A DNA stretch of 5,708 nt from Betaproteobacteria bacterium (GCA_016873905.1 VGVU01000082.1:1-5708), one strand, 5' to 3'. Shown: positions 1-5,257, counted from the first letter of the stretch. Translations and numbers: made by a program. Notes: generated from the letters alone by a model not told the origin.

Positions 1-221
1 AACACGAGCAACACGAAGAAGCCATCCGGCTAGCCCACCGCATTTGCGGGGCCGCCGCTTTTGTAGGCGCAACGGCGCTTGCCGACCAGGCCCGCGCGCT
101 GGAAAAAACCCTCAAGGGGGGCGTTGCCCACAACGAATCTGCGCTCAATGCGCTACATATGCAATTTTTATCCATCAAAAAGGACCTTGAAGCGCGCCTG
201 AACGGGCCTGCTCACGGCTAG
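1..221 (+). CDS. C-terminal end of a histidine-phosphotransfer (HPt) domain protein (partial)
   Basis: The reading frame is open from the left edge (codons in phase from base 3) to a TAG at 219-221 and gives 72 residues. The segment AHRICGAAAFVGA, followed by an LxxQARALE helix, matches the HPt signature: the phosphorylated His in H-x-L-K/H-G, then small residues, then GAxxL...A..LE. The likely phospho-His codon is 36-38. HPt domains relay phosphate between response-regulator domains, either as single proteins or at the C-terminus of hybrid kinases such as BarA; the rest of the gene is outside the window, so these cannot be told apart. The residue three after the His is Cys, where Lys is common in many families; BarA-type domains also lack Lys there. 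The stop codon overlaps the putative -10 box of serS. The HPt call is fairly sure; the parent protein is unknown. Confidence 0.72.
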   Translation, partial: HEQHEEAIRLAHRICGAAAFVGATALADQARALEKTLKGGVAHNESALNALHMQFLSIKKDLEARLNGPAHG

Positions 222-224
222 AAT
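219..224 (+). promoter_or_regulatory. Putative -10 box of serS (TAGAAT)
   Basis: TAGAAT lies 31 bases before the serS ATG, matches TATAAT at five of six positions, and is followed by AGCG. It would place transcription start near 231 with a leader of about 25 nt. No good -35 box is seen at the right spacing. It overlaps the stop codon of the upstream HPt gene. The same ten bases, TAGAATAGCG, recur before the tRNA-Ser gene at 3034-3043. Inferred from sequence only. Confidence 0.4.
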
Positions 225-255
225 AGCGACACCCTGACAGCAACAATGATGAAAC

Positions 256-1530
256 ATGCTTGATATCCAGCTTTTGCGCAAAGACCTTGCCACCGTAGCC
301 ACACGCCTCTCCAGCCGCGACTTTCCCCTCGATACCGCGCGCTTTGAGGCCCTTGAGAGCGAACGCAAGGATCTGCAAACCCGCACGCAAGACCTGCAAG
401 CACAGCGCAACAGCCTGTCCAAGCAAATCGGCATGGCCAAGGGCAAGGGCCTGGATGCCACGGACCTGATGCAGCAAGTCCCCGCCATCAACACCGCATT
501 GACCGATCTGGAAGCGCGCCTCGGCACCCTGCAAAACGAGATGCAGGCCTTCCTCGCGGGCATCCCCAACCTGCCCCAGGACGGTGTTCCGGTTGGACTC
601 AACGAAGAAGGCAATGTCGAGATACGCCGCTGGGGCACGCCGCGCAGCTTCGATTTCACCCCCCGCGACCATGTTGACCTCGGCGAGGCGCTGGAATTGC
701 TCGACTTCCCGACAGCGGTCAAGATTGCCACCAGTCGTTTTGCCCTGATGCGCGGCGACCTCGCCCGCCTGCATCGCGCCCTCGCCCAATTCATGCTGGA
801 TGTTCACACCGGCGAACACGGCTACGAAGAGGTCTATGTGCCCTACCTCGTCAACGCCGATTCCCTGCGCGGCACCGGCCAGCTACCCAAGTTCGAGGAA
901 GACCTGTTCAAGGTCGGCGACAGCCTGTACCTGATTCCCACCGCCGAGGTCCCGGTCACCAACATCGTCCGTGACGAGATCATCCCGATCGAGAACCTGC
1001 CCATCCGTCTGGTCGCCCACACCCCCTGTTTCCGTTCCGAGGCCGGCTCCTACGGCAAGGACACGCGCGGCATGGTCCGCCAGCACCAATTCGACAAGGT
1101 GGAACTGGTCCAGATGGTTCACCCGGACGACTCCGCCGCGGCCCTGGAAGAACTGACCGGCCACGCCGAGACCATCCTGCAGCGCCTGAAACTGCCCTAC
1201 CGCGTCATGGCGCTGTGCACCGGCGACATGGGCTTCTCGTCCGCCCGCACCTACGACCTGGAGGTCTGGCTACCGGGCCAGCAGGCCTACCGTGAGATCT
1301 CCTCCTGCTCCAACTTCGAGTCCTTCCAGGCTCGCCGCCTCCAGGCCCGGTTCAAGAACGAGGCCGGCAAAAACGAGCTGATCCACACGCTGAATGGCTC
1401 TGGCCTGGCGGTGGGCCGCTGCCTGGTCGCCGTTCTGGAAAACTATCAGGAGGCCGACGGCAGCATCACCATCCCCGAGGCCCTGCGTCCCTATATGCGC
1501 GGTGTCGAACGGCTGCAGGTCAACGCTTAA
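256..1530 (+). CDS. serS: Seryl-tRNA synthetase
   Basis: This cytoplasmic class II aminoacyl-tRNA synthetase charges tRNA-Ser (and tRNA-Sec) with serine using ATP. The 424-residue length is normal for bacterial SerRS. Residues 1 to about 105 form the N-terminal helical arm, with heptad-like ERKDLQTRTQDLQAQRNSLSKQI, a coiled coil that contacts the long variable arm of tRNA-Ser. The catalytic core carries the serine-binding TAE (229-231), class II motif 2 FRSEAG (259-264, Arg260) and motif 3 GRCLVAVLENYQ (387-398, Arg388). The start MLDIQLLRKD is the family-typical N-terminus. The ribosome site is weak: only a purine-rich GATGAAA lies just upstream, and a five-codon out-of-frame ATGATG reading frame (246-263) overlaps the start. 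It is convergent with mltF across 72 bp. A tRNA-Ser gene lies 1.6 kb downstream. All expected catalytic motifs are intact. Confidence 0.98.
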   Translation: MLDIQLLRKDLATVATRLSSRDFPLDTARFEALESERKDLQTRTQDLQAQRNSLSKQIGMAKGKGLDATDLMQQVPAINTALTDLEARLGTLQNEMQAFLAGIPNLPQDGVPVGLNEEGNVEIRRWGTPRSFDFTPRDHVDLGEALELLDFPTAVKIATSRFALMRGDLARLHRALAQFMLDVHTGEHGYEEVYVPYLVNADSLRGTGQLPKFEEDLFKVGDSLYLIPTAEVPVTNIVRDEIIPIENLPIRLVAHTPCFRSEAGSYGKDTRGMVRQHQFDKVELVQMVHPDDSAAALEELTGHAETILQRLKLPYRVMALCTGDMGFSSARTYDLEVWLPGQQAYREISSCSNFESFQARRLQARFKNEAGKNELIHTLNGSGLAVGRCLVAVLENYQEADGSITIPEALRPYMRGVERLQVNA

Positions 1531-1602
1531 CAGCCTCCGGCGGGCCCTTTGACCCCGGCTTAACCCCGGCCCGAGGGCGGCCGCCTGCAAACCCAAAAAA
1601 CG

Positions 1603-3048
1603 CTAGGGTTTCAACAAACGCTTCAGCCACGAAGTGCCCTGCGACTGGAGCGGCTCATAGCGCTGCAAGATGTCGTAATAAATGCGCACATTCTCGGTCA
1701 AGGCCCGCGCCTCAGCGCCCCGGGCATAACCGTGCGGAAGGCCCGCCGCAATCCGCGGATTGGACAACAACGGCAGCACCTCCTTGAGATCCTTCCATTT
1801 GTGCGGATCCTTGCCCTGTTTGCGGGCCAGACGCATGGCATCCTCAAGATGCCCGGAACCGATGTTGTAACTCGCCAGCGCCAGCCAGGTACGATCCGGC
1901 TCGGCCACCGCCTCCGGCAAGGCCGCACGCAATTCCTGCAAATACCGCGCCCCTCCCAGAATGCTCTCGCGCGGATCGGTACGGTCCTCCACGCCCAGAT
2001 GCTCGGCGGTTTGCTCAGTCAACATCATGATCCCGCGCACGCTGGTAAAGGAACGCGCGTGCGGATCCCATTGCGACTCCTGATAGGCCAGCGCCGCCAG
2101 CAGGCGCCAATCAATCCCCGTCTTTCGCTCGGCCAGATGAAAATGAGCCTTCAGCGCGGGAAGGCGTTCCGTGCGCAAACGCAGAATGCTCAGCACATCC
2201 ACTTCGGCAAGACGCGAGACATGGCCGAAATAGCGTTCGCGCAATTGCGCCACCAGGCCCGCCGACTCGGCCTTGCCGAAAAAGCGCTGCAGGCGTTGCG
2301 TGAAACCGCTCTCCAGGCGCGGCGACACCAACCAGGCCAGATGCTGTGGCTCAGCCACCTCAAACACGGAATCCAGGCCCGTCAGGTAATTGCGCTCAAT
2401 CGCCAGATTACGCTCATCGCTCACCGTGCAATCGGACAAACCATGCGACACGCGCTCCAGCAATTCACCGGGCGTCGCCTCCTCCATGTGCCGGATGCCA
2501 CGCCCGAGCGAGGCCGGCCTCAGATTCTGCGCCCACTGCGCACCCGCACTCCCGCCCACCACCTCAACCCGCAAGCCGCCAAGATCGGCGGCCGAGCGCG
2601 GGATCGGCGTAACCTGCGCACCGCACACCAGCCATTGCCGCAGACGCTCATACACAGGCCCCGTCCTGACGCCACCGATTTTCTCGACTAACGGCGACAA
2701 GGCCGCCGCTGCAATATGCGCCTCCCCCCGCGCCAACCGGGCGTGCAGCGAATCCAGCGAATCGACCACCACAAACCGCACCGTCCAACCCTGCTGATGC
2801 GCAAAGGCCGTCACCAGGTCATGCTCAAAGCCCATCGCCTCATCATCTGCACCCAGGAAATAGGTCGTCGGCCCGTTCAAGGTCAGCACCACCAACTCAC
2901 CCGTGTCGCCCGGTAACGGTGGCACACGGCCACAACCGGTCAACGCCCCCGCCAGCAAGGTCAACAACAGCACACGGTAAAAAGACGATGCAATTCTGGG
3001 CAAGGATCCATTCCCCAAAACGAGCCAGACCGGTAGAATAGCGCACAT
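1603..3048 (-). CDS. mltF: Membrane-bound lytic murein transglycosylase F (lipoprotein)
   Basis: MltF cleaves the MurNAc-GlcNAc bond of peptidoglycan, leaving 1,6-anhydroMurNAc, while tethered to the outer membrane by a lipid anchor. The N-terminus has a hydrophobic stretch ending in a lipobox, LTGC (36-39, Cys39). Residues of about 50-275 form a family-3 solute-binding (SBP_bac_3-like) domain, which is regulatory in MltF. Residues of about 305-465 form the SLT domain, with catalytic Glu324 in AYQES, RGIMMLT (338-344) and ASYNIG (392-397). The length of 481 residues fits the family. Two starts are plausible: ATG at 3048, preceded by GAGG six bases upstream, or TTG at 3003, preceded by GGGGAA seven bases upstream. 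The TTG start gives a cleaner 23-residue signal peptide (MPRIASSFYR, then a Leu-rich core). The gene is divergent from tRNA-Ser and convergent with serS. Confidence 0.93.
   Translation of the reverse strand: MCAILPVWLVLGNGSLPRIASSFYRVLLLTLLAGALTGCGRVPPLPGDTGELVVLTLNGPTTYFLGADDEAMGFEHDLVTAFAHQQGWTVRFVVVDSLDSLHARLARGEAHIAAAALSPLVEKIGGVRTGPVYERLRQWLVCGAQVTPIPRSAADLGGLRVEVVGGSAGAQWAQNLRPASLGRGIRHMEEATPGELLERVSHGLSDCTVSDERNLAIERNYLTGLDSVFEVAEPQHLAWLVSPRLESGFTQRLQRFFGKAESAGLVAQLRERYFGHVSRLAEVDVLSILRLRTERLPALKAHFHLAERKTGIDWRLLAALAYQESQWDPHARSFTSVRGIMMLTEQTAEHLGVEDRTDPRESILGGARYLQELRAALPEAVAEPDRTWLALASYNIGSGHLEDAMRLARKQGKDPHKWKDLKEVLPLLSNPRIAAGLPHGYARGAEARALTENVRIYYDILQRYEPLQSQGTSWLKRLLKP
3034..3039 (+). 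promoter_or_regulatory. Putative -10 box of the tRNA-Ser gene (TAGAAT)
   Basis: TAGAAT is followed by a GC-rich GCGC discriminator, as is usual for stringently controlled stable-RNA promoters. A weak -35 candidate, TTCCCC, sits at 3011-3016 with a 17-base spacer. Transcription would start near 3046, about 42 bases before the mature tRNA. Read on the other strand, the same bases give TATTCT, a possible -10 for mltF that would suit the TTG start at 3003. Inferred only. Confidence 0.45.
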
Positions 3049-3068
3049 GGCCGACCTCAGCGTCGGCC
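3049..3068. repeat. 7-bp GC-rich inverted repeat in the tRNA leader / mltF start region
   Basis: GGCCGAC (3049-3055) and GTCGGCC (3062-3068) are perfect inverted copies around a six-base loop, CTCAGC. In the tRNA precursor this would form a hairpin about 20 bases before the mature 5' end. On the opposite strand it covers the GAGG ribosome-site candidate of the upstream mltF ATG. It may be a processing element, an operator or chance; the pairing itself is seen directly. Confidence 0.5.
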
Positions 3069-3087
3069 GATCGTTTCAGACCGACCC

Positions 3088-3177
3088 GGAAAGGTGGCAG
3101 AGTGGTCGAATGCACCGGATTCGAAATCCGGCATACGGTTTACCGTATCGGGGGTTCGAATCCCCCCCTTTCCGCCA
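3088..3177 (+). tRNA. tRNA-Ser (anticodon CGA)
   Basis: A complete 90-nt class II tRNA. The acceptor stem is GGAAAGG (3088-3094) with CCTTTCC (3167-3173), followed by discriminator G and an encoded CCA (3175-3177). The D stem is GCA/TGC (3097-3099 with 3111-3113), with a D loop containing TGGT. The anticodon stem is CCGGA/TCCGG (3115-3119 with 3127-3131) around the loop TTCGAAA, giving anticodon CGA at 3122-3124, which reads the UCG serine codon. A long variable arm (TACGGT/ACCGTA) is the serine identity element recognised by the SerRS coiled coil. The T stem is GGGGG/CCCCC with loop TTCGAAT. Its 3' end is a likely integration site, since integrase and repeat remnants follow directly. Confidence 0.97.
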
Positions 3178-3190
3178 GAATATGGCATCC

Positions 3191-3227
3191 CCGCGCTAAG
3201 CCATTGATTTATGCGCGTTTAGCGCGG
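3191..3227. repeat. 9-bp perfect inverted repeat after tRNA-Ser
   Basis: CCGCGCTAA (3191-3199) is exactly inverted as TTAGCGCGG (3219-3227), with a 19-base AT-leaning loop. It starts 14 bases after the tRNA CCA. It could act as a hairpin at the tRNA transcript end, but no T-run follows the stem, so a classical intrinsic terminator is not supported. It may instead belong to the recombination region of the lost element. Confidence 0.55.
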
Positions 3228-3228
3228 C

Positions 3229-3254
3229 GGATTTAACAGGATTTAACAAAATCC
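3229..3254. repeat. Tandem 10-bp repeat with overlapping small hairpin
   Basis: GGATTTAACA occurs twice head to tail (3229-3238 and 3239-3248). The second copy also starts a small inverted repeat, GGATTT (3239-3244) with AAATCC (3249-3254). A 10-bp period puts both copies on the same DNA face, as expected for protein-binding sites. It lies between tRNA-Ser and the integrase remnant, where attachment-site sequences of tRNA-targeting elements are found. The function is inferred. Confidence 0.55.
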
Positions 3255-3310
3255 AACGTAAATTGCCGTAAGATTGTCGTAAAAATTCAACGCTTGGAGT
3301 TTTACGACAA
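3253..3310. repeat. Phased CGTAA repeats and 11-bp hairpin; possible integrase arm-type sites
   Basis: Three related direct copies end in CGTAA: CCAACGTAA (3253-3261), TTGCCGTAA (3263-3271) and TTGTCGTAA (3274-3282). They are spaced 10 and 11 bases apart, about one helical turn. A fourth copy is inverted, so TTGTCGTAAAA (3274-3284) and TTTTACGACAA (3300-3310) form a perfect 11-bp inverted repeat with a 15-base loop. The loop holds GGAG (3296-3299), the only ribosome-site candidate for the integrase ATG at 3311. Phased sites next to an integrase gene resemble arm-type integrase sites or an autoregulatory operator. The repeats are certain; the role is inferred. Confidence 0.6.
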
Positions 3311-3367
3311 ATGCTGACTGCGAAGCAGATCGAAGCCCTGGCGCCTCGTGAGAAACCTATCGTGTAG
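3311..3367 (+). pseudogene. Remnant N-terminus of a P4-type tyrosine integrase
   Basis: ATG at 3311 opens an 18-codon frame, MLTAKQIEALAPREKPIV, ending in TAG at 3365-3367. The sequence matches the characteristic start of P4/CP4-type integrases with an N-terminal DUF4102 domain (M-L-T-x-K-Q-I-x-x-L-x-P-x-x-K-P). In intact proteins this is followed by a (S/A)DGGGLxL segment and a C-terminal catalytic domain of about 400 residues in total. None of that is present, so the gene is truncated at about codon 17. Position also supports the call: it starts 133 bp after the tRNA 3' end on the same strand, the canonical arrangement in tRNA-integrated islands. GGAG lies 11 bases before the ATG, inside a hairpin loop. 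The match is short and made by eye, so the family is likely but not certain. Confidence 0.6.
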
Positions 3368-3695
3368 CCGACTCTCGTGGCCTCTCTTGCCACCGTTCTA
3401 GCGATGCTGCCAGCCAGTACATCCAGGACATCACAACCACCTTCCGCTGGTGGACTATTGCGGGGCATGTGGTCAGTGGCCATGATGCCTGTGCGTAGGT
3501 TTTTCTCAGCTGGGGAGGAAATTCTGCACGCCAATCTCAAGCCACCACGAAAGGCAATGTTCCGGATTTCTCCCCGTGCTCCATGTAAGGGGAAGCTGCC
3601 TGGCGCAAGGGAAGAATGTTTTTGGCGTTCTGTAGTCAGGGCAACTCTCAGGCATCTGCCCGACTCAAGCTCAATCTTTGTCAACTTGTATTTAA
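3368..3695. other. About 330 bp with no recognisable gene (probable leftover of an integrated element)
   Basis: Between the integrase remnant and the acuR operator I recognise no gene. Reading frames are open on both strands. The plus-strand one from 3377 gives 116 residues rich in Ser, Pro and Arg. A minus-strand one runs from 3849 through this stretch to 3196, and includes an internal ATG at 3483 (MATDHMPRN...). Neither shows a motif I can name, and the minus-strand frame runs antisense across the tRNA-proximal repeats, the integrase start and acuR. The integrase homology stops near 3358, so this is foreign or rearranged sequence joined there. The end of the stretch, from about 3670, becomes AT-rich and probably contains the acuR promoter. 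Confidence 0.45.
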
Positions 3696-3710
3696 TAGAC
3701 GACCGGTCCA
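3696..3710. promoter_or_regulatory. Putative TetR-family operator upstream of the acuR remnant
   Basis: TAGACGACCGGTCCA contains the 8-bp palindrome GACCGGTC. It matches the 15-mer at 4241-4255 in front of acuI at 13 of 15 positions. It ends 10 bases before the regulator ATG at 3721, adjoining an AT-rich TATTTAAT stretch (3689-3696) that could hold a -10 box. TetR-family regulators such as NemR and AcuR commonly repress their own gene and the adjacent reductase gene through paired inverted repeats of this kind. The repeats are seen; binding is inferred. Confidence 0.6.
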
Positions 3711-3720
3711 AAATTAACGC

Positions 3721-4225
3721 ATGCTGATGCAATTCCACATCCGCCGCCTTGGTCGACCTCCAAGACAGCGTGACGAGCTGACGGGTGCGCGCGAGATGCT
3801 CATGCGCGCCGGTCTGGAGGTGCTCACCGAAAAGGCTTCTCGGCCACAAGCATCGAGGAAATTCTCAGCAGAGTGGGCGTGTCCAAGGGCTCGTTCTATC
3901 ACTACTTCGACAGCGAGGAAGCCTTCAGCCTGGAGCTCATCGCGAGGTACGGCGAATTCTTCGCGGCCAAGAAATGGGCGCGCTACCGGAAAGTTTCCGG
4001 GCGCGACTGCAGCACACCTTTGAAGACTGGCAGCGGCGCTTCGCCCACTGCCTCGTGGAAGCCCAGCAAGCTGGTGAGCTCTCAAATGAGGTGGATGCGC
4101 AGCAAGTAGCTGAATTCTTCTGGATCGGCTGGGAAGGTGCAGTTTTGCGCACCAAGCTTGAGCACAATTCCACGGCACTGGAAGTGTTCACACAATTTTT
4201 CTTCGCCGGCTTCCGATCGAAGTGA
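3721..4225 (+). pseudogene. acuR: Broken TetR-family regulator, AcuR/NemR-like
   Basis: The protein can be rebuilt only by joining three frames. Frame A (3721-3834) gives the start of the DNA-binding domain, ending RAGLEVLTEK. Frame B (3834 to about 3970) continues GFSATSIEEILSRVG and VSKGSFYHYFDSEEAF, the helix-turn-helix signature of TetR repressors, and reaches GEFFAAK. Frame C (about 3968-4225) gives QEMGALPESFRARL and AEFFWIGWEGAVLR, typical of the AcuR-type ligand-binding domain. The first break fits loss of one G near 3834. At the second, roughly 40 residues usual between these two parts (including the RGCLVGNLG region, from memory of AcuR) are missing, so it is an internal deletion and not only a read error. 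About 169 residues remain, against about 200. Intact relatives repress the neighbouring reductase gene and are relieved by acrylate or electrophiles. acuI follows 48 bp after the stop. Whether the lineage is AcuR or NemR is less sure than the TetR call. Confidence 0.8.
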
Positions 4226-4229
4226 TTTT

Positions 4230-4257
4230 TTGCCAGAAACTAGACGATCGGTCTAAT
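4230..4257 (+). promoter_or_regulatory. Putative acuI promoter
   Basis: TTGCCA (4230-4235) and TCTAAT (4252-4257) each match the sigma-70 consensus at five of six positions, with a 16-base spacer. They lie in the 48-bp gap between the acuR remnant and acuI. Transcription would start near 4264, leaving a very short leader that begins at the ribosome site itself. Either the true start is a few bases earlier or translation is nearly leaderless. The operator at 4241-4255 covers the spacer and most of the -10 box. Confidence 0.55.
4241..4255. promoter_or_regulatory. Putative TetR-family operator of acuI
   Basis: TAGACGATCGGTCTA has perfect 5-bp inverted arms, TAGAC and GTCTA, around GATCG. It is the near-identical partner of the site at 3696-3710. 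It sits between the -35 and -10 boxes of the acuI promoter, so a bound repressor would block RNA polymerase. It has stayed symmetric although the adjacent regulator gene is broken. NemR-type operators have a very similar TAGACC/GGTCTA form. Confidence 0.65.
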
Positions 4258-4273
4258 TTCAAAGGAGAGCAAA

Positions 4274-5257
4274 TTGTTCAACGGCATCTTGATCACGAAG
4301 GATGAGTCGGGTTACCGCGCAGCGGTGACTAAGCTAGACGAGGCCCAGTTGCCCTCAGGCGATGTGACCGTGCTGGTGAGCCACTCGACGCTCAACTACA
4401 AAGACGGCCTAGCCATCACCGGTAAGGGACCTGTGGTGCGCGGCTTCCCCATGGTGCCGGGCATTGACCTCGTGGGCATTGTTGAGGAGAGCGCTAACCC
4501 GGCCTACCGCGCTGGCGACGCCGTGCTGCTCAACGGGTGGGGCGTGGGCGAGGTGCATTGGGGCGGTTTGGCGCAAAAGGCCCGCCTCAAGGGCGACTGG
4601 CTAATTCCACTGCCCTCTGCATTTACGCCGCAGCAAGCGATGGCCATTGGCACCGCAGGCTACACCGCAATGCTGTGCGTGCTCGCGCTCGAGCGCCATG
4701 GCGTCAAGCCGTCCGATGGCGAGATCCTCGTCACGGGCGCAGCTGGCGGTGTGGGCAGCGTGGCCGTCGCGATCTTGGCCAAGCTGGGCTACAAGGTCGT
4801 GGCCGCCACCAGTAGGACTCAGGACGCGGACTACCTTCAGTGTCTGGGAGCCAGCGAGGTGATCGATCGCGCGCAATTCGCCTCACCCAGTAAGCCCTTG
4901 GGTAAAGAGCGCTGGGCCGGTGCTGTCGATGTCGTGGGCAGCCATGTGCTCGCCAACATTTGCGCCACAACCAAGTACCGCGGCGTAGTGACCGCTTGCG
5001 GCCTGGCCGCGGGCATGGACTTGCCGGCCACCGTTGCACCTTTCATTTTGCGGGGTGTAACCCTCGCGGGCATTGACAGCGTGATGTGCCCGCGCGCTGA
5101 CCGTCTCGTCGCGTGGCAACGACTGACTACTGACCTCGATATAGCTAAGCTCGGTGAGATCAGCCGCGAAGTGGGTTTGGCCGAAGCGATCCCGCTGGCA
5201 AGCCAGCTGCTCAGCGGCAAAGTCCGTGGCCGCATCGTCGTCGATGTGAACCGCTGA
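4274..5257 (+). CDS. acuI: Acryloyl-CoA reductase (NADPH), AcuI/YhdH family
   Basis: A 327-residue zinc-independent medium-chain dehydrogenase/reductase; the AcuI/YhdH family is about 325 residues long. AcuI reduces acryloyl-CoA to propionyl-CoA with NADPH in the cytoplasm, detoxifying acrylate or acryloyl-CoA made during DMSP or 3-hydroxypropionate metabolism. The N-terminal GroES-like part has NYKD (41-44) and VPGIDLVG (61-68). The Rossmann part has TGAAGGVGSVA (154-164) and ATSR (178-181), where Arg181 probably binds the NADPH 2'-phosphate. The start is TTG: AAGGAG (4262-4267) is six bases upstream, and the resulting MFNGILITKDESGYRA matches the family N-terminus. It follows the broken acuR remnant, whose operator type is kept before it. 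The frame is intact. Codon use seems less GC-biased than in serS, consistent with later acquisition. The substrate is inferred from family; a general quinone or enone reductase is the alternative. Confidence 0.9.
   Translation: MFNGILITKDESGYRAAVTKLDEAQLPSGDVTVLVSHSTLNYKDGLAITGKGPVVRGFPMVPGIDLVGIVEESANPAYRAGDAVLLNGWGVGEVHWGGLAQKARLKGDWLIPLPSAFTPQQAMAIGTAGYTAMLCVLALERHGVKPSDGEILVTGAAGGVGSVAVAILAKLGYKVVAATSRTQDADYLQCLGASEVIDRAQFASPSKPLGKERWAGAVDVVGSHVLANICATTKYRGVVTACGLAAGMDLPATVAPFILRGVTLAGIDSVMCPRADRLVAWQRLTTDLDIAKLGEISREVGLAEAIPLASQLLSGKVRGRIVVDVNR

Noticed and set aside
246..263. Five-codon frame ATGATG...TGA overlapping the serS start; possible leader peptide.
   Set aside because: It has no ribosome site of its own, codes only MMKHA with no serine codons, and such short overlaps arise by chance.
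175..819. 214-codon minus-strand frame opposite serS.
   Set aside because: It is a shadow of the intact serS coding strand with no recognisable domain.
1531..1602. Possible bidirectional terminator between serS and mltF (CGGGCC/GGCCCG at 1541-1546 and 1568-1573; AAACCC/GGGTTT at 1589-1594 and 1606-1611; repeated ACCCCGGC).
   Set aside because: Stems are short, loops are long, and no T-run follows a stem on either strand, so an intrinsic terminator is not supported.
1732..2691. 319-codon plus-strand frame opposite mltF.
   Set aside because: It is antisense to a clear transglycosylase gene, rich in Arg, Gln and His as shadows of GC-rich genes are, and shows no motif.
3714..4191. Minus-strand frames opposite the regulator remnant.
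   Set aside because: The plus strand carries the TetR helix-turn-helix and the AcuR-like C-terminus; the minus frames show nothing recognisable.
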